NCBI RefSeq assembly: GCF_003999975.1
Contig: NZ_RJAC01000044.1
Coordinates: forward strand, 1-33,231
DNA: 33,231 nucleotides
Direction: 5' to 3'
Source of the DNA: Actinoplanes solisilvae
GTDB lineage: Bacteria > Actinomycetota > Actinomycetes > Mycobacteriales > Micromonosporaceae
Every line of letters starts with the position of its first letter. Position 1 is the stretch's first letter. The position numbers were made by a program, and so were the translations under genes. Under the pieces are notes generated by a model. The model was not told where the DNA came from, searched no databases, and saw nothing but the letters and a program-made list of their open reading frames with translations. This document shows, one piece after another, positions 8,110 through 15,249 of the stretch.

Positions 8110-8155
8110 CGTGCGACTCGCGGACAGACGGGGAGATCATCGGACATGACGTGGC

Positions 8156-8527
8156 TCATACCTCGATGACTTGCTCGATGGCGCGCAACTGGTGGCGTGC
8201 CATCGCGAGATTGGCGCGATCCCGGACCAACGCCAAATAGATGAACAGGCCCTTGCCGGAGCGTCCGGTGATCGGCCGGATCAGATGATACTGAGTGCCC
8301 AACGTCACCAGAATATCCTCGATCCCCTCCTTCAGGCCGAGCATTTCCATGGTGCGCAACTTCGCGCGCAACACCTCGGTATTGGCCGCCGCAGCGACCC
8401 CCGGGTCGAAGTCCTTGCTCCCGCCGGCCGTGTCCAACGCCATTCCGCTGGATTGATCAACGACGGCCACGGCGATCGCCCCGCTGATCTGCAAGGCCTC
8501 TTTGAGGGCCACGCCCATCTCTGCCAT
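8156..8527 (-). CDS. Roadblock/LC7-type small protein
   Basis: The 123-residue protein starts at ATG 8527 behind GGGGAG with a 5-bp spacer. An open frame extends further upstream, but that part is compositionally unlike the protein. Its pattern is a helix (MAEMGVALKEAL), a beta-strand AIAVAVVDQSSGMAL, a long helix, and a strand pair around EDILVTLGTQYHLIRPI. This fits the Roadblock/LC7 fold found in bacterial GTPase-linked modules such as Streptomyces conservons. No GTPase or kinase partner lies beside it, and it stands alone on the minus strand, divergent from the ArsR-type pair. Role unknown; a scaffold or signalling function is inferred from the fold. Confidence 0.72.
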   Translation of the reverse strand: MAEMGVALKEALQISGAIAVAVVDQSSGMALDTAGGSKDFDPGVAAAANTEVLRAKLRTMEMLGLKEGIEDILVTLGTQYHLIRPITGRSGKGLFIYLALVRDRANLAMARHQLRAIEQVIEV

Positions 8528-8686
8528 GTCACTCCCCTGTCTGTGTCGCGGACACCTGGGACGAGGTTGCTTCGATCTGCCGCCGATCAAGCGGACACCT
8601 TGTCCGGCACTGCTCGACCACCCCACGAAAGAATTCATCTACCAGGGCAGCGAATTGAAGAAATGTGCAACTCATCGAATCGAGAT

Positions 8687-8700
8687 TTGCGATATCGCAA
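8687..8700. promoter_or_regulatory. 14-bp perfect palindrome between the Roadblock and ArsR genes
   Basis: TTGCGATATCGCAA is its own reverse complement. It lies in the AT-richer divergent region, 160 bp upstream of the Roadblock start and 122 bp upstream of the first ArsR-type gene. Size and symmetry fit a winged-helix dimer site. A related but looser TTGC-N8-GCAA is at 9370-9385, upstream of the second ArsR-type gene. Assignment to the ArsR proteins is an inference. Confidence 0.45.
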
Positions 8701-8821
8701 GAAACGTTGCGGCAAGACTGAGCAGCCAGTTCCGGGCTCCGGCTGTGTACGCTCGACAGAAGTCGAAAGTCGGCAGGGTGGCAACGTGACGCGGGGCGTT
8801 GCTGATCGGATGGGGACGTCA

Positions 8822-9160
8822 GTGTCGGTGCCGCTGTACCAGGCGAAGGCTGAGATGTTTCGTGTCCTGAGCCATCCGGTGCGCATCCGCGTATTGGAGC
8901 TCCTGCAAACCGGACCCCTACCGGTGCGAGACCTGCTCGCCCAAATCGATATCGAGGCGTCCAGCCTCTCGCAGCAATTGGCGGTGCTGCGTCGGGCCGG
9001 TGTCGTCGTGTCCTTCCGCGACAGTGGGATGGTCATGTATGCGATGAGTACCCCCGCAGTGGCGGACCTGCTCGCTGCGGGCCGCCGAATCCTCCGCGAA
9101 GTCCTGACCGACCGCGACGGCCTACTCGCCCAACTGCAATCATCCGCATCCGACGACTGA
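8822..9160 (+). CDS. ArsR-family winged-helix regulator (copy 1)
   Basis: The 112-residue protein has the ArsR/SmtB winged-helix fold: FRVLSHPVRIRVLELLQ (helices 1-2), recognition region ASSLSQQLAVLRRAGVV, wing SFRDSGMVMYAM, and a C-terminal dimer helix. There are no cysteines, so the classic ArsR metal sites are absent and another signal must be sensed. The GTG at 8822 has GGGGA upstream and gives the same N-terminus (MSxPLYQAKAE) as the second copy. An in-frame ATG at 8810 would add four residues. It shares roughly 70% of residues by eye with the protein at 9421, with equal length, indicating tandem duplication. Probably regulates the SulP cluster or the divergent Roadblock gene. Confidence 0.88.
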   Translation: MSVPLYQAKAEMFRVLSHPVRIRVLELLQTGPLPVRDLLAQIDIEASSLSQQLAVLRRAGVVVSFRDSGMVMYAMSTPAVADLLAAGRRILREVLTDRDGLLAQLQSSASDD

Positions 9161-9420
9161 GACCCAGCCGGGGTTGCCAGCCTCACCGATGTACCGGACG
9201 ACCGGCAGAACGATGTGCTGGCCCGGATCCGCCGGGGGAACGAGGTCTGCGCTACGACGTGCGGCGGGCGGCCGGGGACGCTTGAGCCGGCACCTCACCT
9301 TTCACATACGGGCCGCCTGGTGGCCGTGGCCGGGATCACCACCCACAGGCAACATGAAGACTTCTTCAATTGCTAAAGTGGGCAAGCGCTCGTTGGGGCA
9401 CCTAAGGGGATGGTCGTACC

Positions 9421-9759
9421 GTGTCGATGCCGCTGTATCAGGCGAAGGCGGAACTGTTTCGCACTTTGGGACATCCCGTGCGGATTCGTGTGCTGGAGTT
9501 GCTGCAAGACGGGCCGAAACCGGTCCGTGACCTGCTGGCCGCCATCGAAGTGGAGCCGTCGAACTTGTCCCAGCAGCTAGCCGTTCTGCGTCGAGCCGGC
9601 ATGGTGACCTCCAGCCGCGACGGCGCCCTGGTGATGTACGCGCTAAGCACCCCGGACGTCGCGGACCTGCTAGCGGCCGGGCGCCGGATCCTCGGCACTG
9701 TGCTGTCGGAGCGCGACGGGTTGCTGTCGGAGCTTCGCACCAGCGAGCCGGCCCGGTGA
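9421..9759 (+). CDS. ArsR-family winged-helix regulator (copy 2)
   Basis: This 112-residue paralogue of the gene at 8822 has the same winged-helix pattern (FRTLGHPVRIRVLELLQ, NLSQQLAVLRRAGMV, and SRDGALVMYAL as the wing) and likewise lacks cysteines. The start is GTG with GGGGA about 10 bp upstream. Its TGA overlaps the GTG of the SulP gene (GTGA, 9756-9759), so the regulator and transporter are translationally coupled. This ties the regulator to anion transport; repression of its own operon, relieved by a signal linked to the transported anion, is the simplest model. The ligand is unknown. Confidence 0.9.
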   Translation: MSMPLYQAKAELFRTLGHPVRIRVLELLQDGPKPVRDLLAAIEVEPSNLSQQLAVLRRAGMVTSSRDGALVMYALSTPDVADLLAAGRRILGTVLSERDGLLSELRTSEPAR

Positions 9760-11441
9760 CAGCAGCGCCCGGCCCGCAACGCCTCATCGCCTCTCGTGTG
9801 CTGGCCTTGCTGCCGCAGCGCGCCGACTGGGCGACGGCGCGCCGACACCCGCGCCGTGATCTGATCGCCGGCGTCACCGTCGCTGTGGTCGCCCTGCCGC
9901 TGGCGTTAGCGTTCGGAGTCACCTCCGGGCTCGGCGCGCAAGCCGGTCTGATCACCGCGGTGGTCGCCGGCGCGATCGCCGCCGTCTTCGGCGGTTCCAA
10001 CCTGCAGGTCTCCGGGCCGACCGGCGCCATGACCGTGGTATTGGTCCCGGTCGTGCAGCAGTTCGGCGCCCGCGGGGTCCTCATGGTCGGCGCGATGGCC
10101 GGGCTGATCCTCATCGGCCTGGCCTTGGCCCGGCTCGGCCGCTACGTGCGGTACCTGCCCACCCCGGTCATCGAAGGCTTCACCGCCGGCATCGCCGTCG
10201 TCATCGCCCTGCAGCAATTCCCGGCGGCGCTGGGTGTCACCGACGCTCACGAGGAGAAAGTGTGGGCCGTGGCGTGGAACGCGCTCACGCATTTCGCTAA
10301 CCGTCCCCACCCCGCCCCGATCGCTGTCGCGCTCGGCGTCGCCGCGGTCATGCTGATCGGCGCCCGGTGGCGCCCCGGAATCCCGTTCTCCCTGCTCGGT
10401 GTGGCCGCGGCCACGATCCTGGCCGAGACCGCCCCGATCGACCTGGCACGCATCGGTGAGCTGCCCGCCGGTGTGCCCGCCCCGTCGCTGGCCTTCCTCG
10501 ACGTGTCCGCCGTGCAGATCCTAATGCCTGCGGCGTTGGCGGTCGCGGCTCTGGCCGCACTGGAAAGCCTGCTGTCGGCCACCGTCGCCGACGCCATGAG
10601 TGTCAACGAACGTCACGACCCCGACCGGGAACTGTTCGGCCAAGGACTGGCGAACCTGGCCGCGCCGCTGTTCGGCGGTATCCCCGCCACCGCCGCGATC
10701 GCCCGCACCGCCGTCAACGTCCGCGCCGGCGCCCAGTCGAAACTCGCAGCACTCACCCACGCCGTGGCTCTGGCCGCCATCGTCCTGGCCGCCGCGCCCC
10801 TGGTGTCACGGATCCCCGTGGCCGCGCTCGCCGGAGTGCTGCTGGCTACCACCGTACGCATGGTCGAAGCCAGCGCCCTGCTCGCCCTGGCCCGCTCCAG
10901 CCGCGGCGACGCCCTGGTGCTGATCCTCACCTTCTCCGTCACCGTCATCTTCGACCTGGTCACCGCGGTCGCCGTCGGTATCGGCGTGGCCGTCGTCCTG
11001 GCGCTACGCGCGGTCGCCCGCACCGCCCGGCTGGAACAGGTCCCCCTCGAGGTCGGCGACCACAGCGCCGAAGAACACGAACTGCTCGCCCAGCACATCG
11101 TCGCGTACCGCCTCGACGGGCCGCTGTTCTTCGCCGCCGCGCATCACTTCCTCATCGAACTGTCCGAAGTCGCCGACGTGCGCGTGGTGATCCTGCGCAT
11201 GTCGCGGGTCTCCACCATCGACGCCACCGGCGCTCACGTGCTGGGCGACGCCATCAGCCGGCTCCACCGACGCGGCATCACCGTGCTGCTGTCCCGCATC
11301 GCCCCCGGCCACGACCAGGTCCTGGCCACCCTCGGTGTCGTCGACCAGCTGCGCCGCGACGGGCTGATCTTCCCCGACACCCCCACCGCCATCAAACACG
11401 CCCGGACACACCTGATCGAACCCGTGCCCCCGTCCCGATAA
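9756..11441 (+). CDS. SulP-family anion transporter with STAS domain
   Basis: The 561-residue membrane protein belongs to the SulP/SLC26 family. The family start DLIAGVTVAVVALPLALAFG (35-54) is followed by VSGPTGAMT, a conserved transmembrane core to about residue 420, and a cytoplasmic STAS domain at about 430-550 with the STAS motif SRVSTIDATGAHVL. SulP proteins carry sulfate, bicarbonate or other anions. The beta-carbonic anhydrase two genes downstream favours bicarbonate, as in BicA-type importers, but sulfate is possible. Start is the GTG overlapping the stop of the ArsR gene. A rare TTA leucine codon lies at 9906-9908. Confidence 0.93.
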   Translation: MTAAPGPQRLIASRVLALLPQRADWATARRHPRRDLIAGVTVAVVALPLALAFGVTSGLGAQAGLITAVVAGAIAAVFGGSNLQVSGPTGAMTVVLVPVVQQFGARGVLMVGAMAGLILIGLALARLGRYVRYLPTPVIEGFTAGIAVVIALQQFPAALGVTDAHEEKVWAVAWNALTHFANRPHPAPIAVALGVAAVMLIGARWRPGIPFSLLGVAAATILAETAPIDLARIGELPAGVPAPSLAFLDVSAVQILMPAALAVAALAALESLLSATVADAMSVNERHDPDRELFGQGLANLAAPLFGGIPATAAIARTAVNVRAGAQSKLAALTHAVALAAIVLAAAPLVSRIPVAALAGVLLATTVRMVEASALLALARSSRGDALVLILTFSVTVIFDLVTAVAVGIGVAVVLALRAVARTARLEQVPLEVGDHSAEEHELLAQHIVAYRLDGPLFFAAAHHFLIELSEVADVRVVILRMSRVSTIDATGAHVLGDAISRLHRRGITVLLSRIAPGHDQVLATLGVVDQLRRDGLIFPDTPTAIKHARTHLIEPVPPSR

Positions 11442-11511
11442 CCCCGGCGTCCCCGCGTCGGCCGGGCACCGCACGTCACCGCATCCCCCGACACCACGGA
11501 AGAGACCAGCC

Positions 11512-12225
11512 ATGCGCGTACTCATGATCGGCCCGCCCGGCTGCGGCAAAGGCACCCAGTCGATACGCATCGCCGACCACTACGGCATCGAGCACATCTC
11601 CAGCGGTGACCTGCTGCGGCGCCACGTCATCGAGCGCACCACCATCGGGCGCGCCGTCGAACAGTCCATGCACCGCGGGGACCTCGTGCCCGACCACATC
11701 GTCATGGACATCCTGCGCAAACCCGTGGAAGCCGCCAGCCGACGCGGCGGCTACGTCCTCGACGGTTTCCCCCGCACCGTCGCCCAGGCCGAAGCCGCCT
11801 ACCGCGTCGCCGAGCCCCTCGGCGCCGCGGTACGCATCGCCCTGCACCTTCAAGCCGACCGTGCCGAGCTGATCCGCCGGCTGCTGGCCCGAGGTGCCCA
11901 GACCGGCCGCACCGACGACACCGAACAGGTCATCAGCCATCGGCTCGACGTGTTCGACGAGGCCGCGGGCCCACTGCTGAACTACTACCGCCAACGAGAG
12001 ACCCTGATCACCGTCAATGGACAGCAGCCGGTACCGCAGGTCACTGCGGCGGCGATCAGCCGCTTCGACCAGGTACGCCAACGGCTCGGCATCCCCGACC
12101 ACCTGACAACAACAGTCGCCGGCCACCATGAGCAGCAGGCTTTCGTCTCGGCCATCACGCCCGCTAGAGCCACACCCGCGGCGCCCCGCGATCGTCGGCA
12201 CACCGGCCCTGGTCGCTACACCTAG
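11512..12225 (+). CDS. Adenylate kinase, short-LID type with C-terminal tail
   Basis: The protein interconverts ATP+AMP and 2 ADP. The P-loop GPPGCGKGT is at residues 7-15. The AMP-binding segments are SSGDLLRR and DGFPRT (Arg88). The short LID carries GRTDDTEQVISHR (132-144), as in the 180-residue actinobacterial enzymes. A tail of about 45 residues after position 190, rich in Ala, Pro and Arg, exceeds the usual length. The ATG at 11512 follows GGAAGAG. The gene lies 70 bp after the SulP gene and 87 bp before the carbonic anhydrase. A housekeeping adk is normally found in the ribosomal-protein cluster, so this is probably an accessory second copy. Confidence 0.88.
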   Translation: MRVLMIGPPGCGKGTQSIRIADHYGIEHISSGDLLRRHVIERTTIGRAVEQSMHRGDLVPDHIVMDILRKPVEAASRRGGYVLDGFPRTVAQAEAAYRVAEPLGAAVRIALHLQADRAELIRRLLARGAQTGRTDDTEQVISHRLDVFDEAAGPLLNYYRQRETLITVNGQQPVPQVTAAAISRFDQVRQRLGIPDHLTTTVAGHHEQQAFVSAITPARATPAAPRDRRHTGPGRYT

Positions 12226-12312
12226 AACCGCACGCCAGGACATCGGTCCCGGCCGTTGGGCCAAGGTCATCCTCAGCCGGTCCGCGCACATCCCCCCAGG
12301 TAGGTTGACCGC

Positions 12313-12936
12313 GTGGCCGATCTCAGTCCATCCTCCCCCGCCGAGGCATACACCATGCTCCTCGAAGGCAACATCCGCTTCGTCCGCGGCGAACGGTTAC
12401 ACCCCAACCAGGACGCCGACCGCCGGTCGAAGTCCGCACCCGGACAACGCCCGTTCGCGGTGCTGTTCGGCTGCTCCGACTCACGCCTGGCCGCCGAAAT
12501 CATCTTCGACCGCGGACTGGGCGACCTGTTCGTCGTACGCACCGCCGGGCACGTGGCCGGCGCCGAAGTGCTGGGCAGCATCGAGTACGGCGTCACCGTG
12601 CTCGGCGCACCACTGGTCGTCGTCCTCGGCCACGACTCCTGCGGCGCCGTCACCGCCGCCAGCGACGCCGAACGCGGAGGCGTCGCCCCGCCCGGATACA
12701 TCGGCGACGTTGTCGAACGCGTGATGCCCAGCGTGCTCGCCGGGCGCTCACAAGGATTCACCGAAGTCGACCAATTCGTCGACGAACACATCCGCCGCAC
12801 CGTCGCAGCACTGGTCGGACGCTCCGTGCTGCTGGCCGACGAGGTATCCGCGGGCCGCTGCGCGGTCGTTGGCCTGTCCTACCGGCTGGCCGAGGGAACA
12901 GTGACCTGTGTCGCGCAGCGAGGCCTGACGCCATGA
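12313..12936 (+). CDS. Beta-carbonic anhydrase
   Basis: The 207-residue protein interconverts CO2 and bicarbonate. The zinc ligands are Cys54, His107 and Cys110 within the motifs GCSDSR and GHDSCGA. The catalytic Asp56/Arg58 dyad is intact. The VVRTAGH segment (74-80) is typical of the family. The GTG start at 12313 is preceded by AGGTAGG about 10 bp upstream. It carries a rare TTA codon at 12397-12399 (Leu29). Its place after a SulP transporter suggests that imported bicarbonate is equilibrated with CO2, or that CO2 is trapped as bicarbonate. Family assignment is very secure; its link to the transporter is an inference from gene order. Confidence 0.95.
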   Translation: MADLSPSSPAEAYTMLLEGNIRFVRGERLHPNQDADRRSKSAPGQRPFAVLFGCSDSRLAAEIIFDRGLGDLFVVRTAGHVAGAEVLGSIEYGVTVLGAPLVVVLGHDSCGAVTAASDAERGGVAPPGYIGDVVERVMPSVLAGRSQGFTEVDQFVDEHIRRTVAALVGRSVLLADEVSAGRCAVVGLSYRLAEGTVTCVAQRGLTP

Positions 12937-13035
12937 CACAGGAAAGCAGGCACCCGTGGCGAACATCGCGCTGACGTGTGCATCGGTTGATGATGACGTC
13001 TCAGTGTCAGAAGCTCATCGGGCAAACACGACAAG

Positions 13036-13854
13036 GTGCGGGGTTTTCGGCAGGTGACAAGCAACTCCGCATCCACCCGGATCTTGGTGATCAGCGACGG
13101 CAGCCGCCTACCCCCGGGCTCCGAACTGAGCGCCGTGTTGGCCGGCCAAGCCCGCTGGCTGCGTAACCTCGGATTCGATGCATCGACGGCGCAGCTCAAC
13201 GCCGACGACCTCGACGCATCCGCCCACACCCTCGGCGCGGTACGCGGCGATGTGTCGGCCGTCTATCTCGTGCACACCGCAGCCGAACGGGCCTGGCGAG
13301 TCCGCCAGAGCCTCGAACACACAGGCCACGTCGTCGTCACCGACGACGATCTGCGCGCCGTCGTGGCGGCAGCTCACCTCCTGACCGAACTGCACCGAAC
13401 GAAACAGGCGACCAACCAGAGCGCAGTGGTGATCGCCGACAGCGACGAACTGCCCGACATCGGCGCACTGCTGACCGCCATCGGCATCCGCAACATGCTG
13501 TTCTGGCGACAAGCCGACGCACTGGCTTTCCCCCTGGACCAGGTCACCCGAGACGCCGACGTCCTGCTCGATCTCCGTGCCGCACCAGCACCGCACCCTC
13601 GCACCGAAGGCCAAGACAGTCCCATGTTCATCAGACTGCCGGCCCTCACCGACGCCCTTGCTGTCCTCCCGGGCCTGCTCATTGCCCTCACTGAAAGTTC
13701 CGGGCGTTTACACATCGACGTCCTGGCCGCGATAGCTCAACTACTCGCGGCCACCGCAGTGCCCGAAATGCCGTTGGCCACACCCGGCCTGGCGTTGACC
13801 GACGAGATCGCCTGGGTAGCCCGGCAAGCTCTGTCCCACCCGCGCGGACGGTGA
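13036..13854 (+). CDS. Unknown protein with malic-enzyme-like layout
   Basis: I do not firmly recognise this 272-residue protein. Near its start it reads RILVISDGS, and later HVVVTDDDLRAVVAAAHLLT and SAVVIADSDELPDIGALLTA. These resemble, in order and spacing, the N-terminal VVSDGS and the HDDQHGTA-to-Rossmann segments of malic enzymes, but the catalytic Tyr/Lys pair and metal-binding EDIxxP are not evident. It may be a degenerate relative or an unrelated two-domain alpha/beta protein. The start is uncertain: GTG 13036 or GTG 13054, neither with a strong ribosome site. A TTA codon is at 13708-13710. It closes the SulP-adk-carbonic anhydrase set, 99 bp downstream on the same strand. Confidence 0.6.
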   Translation: MRGFRQVTSNSASTRILVISDGSRLPPGSELSAVLAGQARWLRNLGFDASTAQLNADDLDASAHTLGAVRGDVSAVYLVHTAAERAWRVRQSLEHTGHVVVTDDDLRAVVAAAHLLTELHRTKQATNQSAVVIADSDELPDIGALLTAIGIRNMLFWRQADALAFPLDQVTRDADVLLDLRAAPAPHPRTEGQDSPMFIRLPALTDALAVLPGLLIALTESSGRLHIDVLAAIAQLLAATAVPEMPLATPGLALTDEIAWVARQALSHPRGR

Positions 13855-14391
13855 CACGAGCAAGCGTTCTCAACGGGGAGGATCAAGGACCACGCAGCGC
13901 TTATCTCACATGAGCCTGGCGTCGTTGCGAGCGATGACCACATGGCACCTGAGCCTGCCCCGTTTTGACGGACATCCAAGATCAGGGGACCTGGGGCGAG
14001 GGGTCTCAGACCGTTACTCGGAAAGCCTCAGTGGCCCATTCGGCGATGACCGTCAGGTCTTCGACTTTGACGCCTCGCAGGAGCAGAACGTGCAGCACCA
14101 GTCCCCAGCTCCTCGGTCTCGTCGCTGGCCTTTTCCCACCGGCTTGCGTACCGGGCGCCCTACAGTTTCCGCTCCGCCCGCGACCCGGTGGCCGGCGGAG
14201 TCGACCACGGCCGAGCGGGTGCTTCCACCTCCGCGCCCCACTCCCCCCGACGAGATGTCGCCGGCCACCTCCAGGCCCGCCGCGACCCGCACCGACCGCG
14301 CAGTCCGCGCCTCGGCGACGGCGGACATCGCGCGGTAGCCAACGGCGACCGCGTCCAGGTCGGCTGGCGCTGGTCGGAGGGGGTCAACGGG
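13855..14391. other. 537-bp stretch without a convincing gene
   Basis: Short frames exist on both strands, but none has a start with a ribosome site and a recognisable motif. On the minus strand a frame ending at 14006 reads VLHVLLLRGVKVEDLTVIAE, which looks protein-like, but upstream it runs into Arg/Ser/Pro-rich sequence. This could be the tail of a decayed gene. No clear terminator for the unknown gene or for the convergent sugar operon was found. Confidence 0.4.
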
Positions 14392-15243
14392 TCACCGCAG
14401 GAGCCGCCGCAGGTTGTTCAGGCCGTCGAGAGCGAGGCGGTCCTGCGACGGGGCCAGCGGCCGCCAGATCGACGCGGCGGTCGCGATCGTCTCGTTCTCG
14501 GCCGTGAAGGACTCGATGCACACCGCGCCGTCATAGCCGGTTCCGTCCAGGGCGGCGAAGAAGCGGGGCCAGTCGAAGTGGTCCGCCCCGGGAGCGCCGC
14601 GGTCGGTGCCGCTGACCTGAACGTGCTTGATGTGCGGTCCGGCGGCGGCCACGGCGGCGTACGGGTCCGCCTCCTCGATGTTGAAGTGATAGGTGTCGAT
14701 CATGATGCCGACCGAGGACGGCAGACCGGCGATCATCTCCACGGTCTGGGCGACGGTGTTGACGACGCTCGTCTCGTAGCGGTTGAGCGCCTCCACCCCG
14801 ATCGACACCCCACATTCGCCGGCGTGCTCCGCCACCGGCGTGATCGCCCGGCGGAATTCCGCGTAGCACGACGCGCGGGCCGCTTCCGTCATCCGCCATG
14901 TCCGGCCCACCGCCGCATAGACGGGCCCGCCGACGCACGGCGCGCCGACTGCCGCCGCGCTGTCCACGCAGCCTCGCAGGTAGGCGGCGGTCGCCGAGGC
15001 GACCGCCGGGGTGGTGTTCACGAGGTCCCGGCCGGGTGGCGTGACCGCGCAGACGCCGGCCGCGGTCAGGCCGTGCGCCGCCAGCAGATCGCGGGTGCGG
15101 GCCGGGTCCCAGTCGCCGGTTTGCTCGATCGGCAGCTCGACCGTGTCGAAGCCGAACGCGGCGATCCGCGGGATCAGCGTGGCCAGGGCCTGGTCGTCGA
15201 CCGGTGAGGCCCATACCCAAGGATTGACGCCGACGGCGCGCAC
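14392..15243 (-). CDS. TIM-barrel sugar epimerase/isomerase (ketose 3-epimerase-like)
   Basis: The 283-residue protein belongs to the AP-endonuclease-2 / sugar-isomerase TIM-barrel family. The four metal ligands expected for D-psicose/D-tagatose 3-epimerases are Glu151, Asp183, His207 and Glu244, and the substrate-binding pair His186 and Arg215 (in TDRGAPG) is also present. It should move protons next to a keto group of a free sugar or keto-sugar in the cytoplasm. The GTG start at 15243 lies 6 bp after the stop of the substrate-binding protein, with the ribosome site inside the end of that gene. It is the last gene of the ABC operon, so it probably acts on the imported sugar. Exact substrate unknown. 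Confidence 0.88.
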   Translation of the reverse strand: MRAVGVNPWVWASPVDDQALATLIPRIAAFGFDTVELPIEQTGDWDPARTRDLLAAHGLTAAGVCAVTPPGRDLVNTTPAVASATAAYLRGCVDSAAAVGAPCVGGPVYAAVGRTWRMTEAARASCYAEFRRAITPVAEHAGECGVSIGVEALNRYETSVVNTVAQTVEMIAGLPSSVGIMIDTYHFNIEEADPYAAVAAAGPHIKHVQVSGTDRGAPGADHFDWPRFFAALDGTGYDGAVCIESFTAENETIATAASIWRPLAPSQDRLALDGLNNLRRLLR

Positions 15244-15249
15244 GCTTAC

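Noticed and set aside
9161..9364. In-frame continuation after the stop of the first ArsR gene, about 67 codons with two cysteines
   Set aside because: No start with a ribosome site and no homologous extension in the paralogue; open frames are expected by chance in GC-rich DNA.
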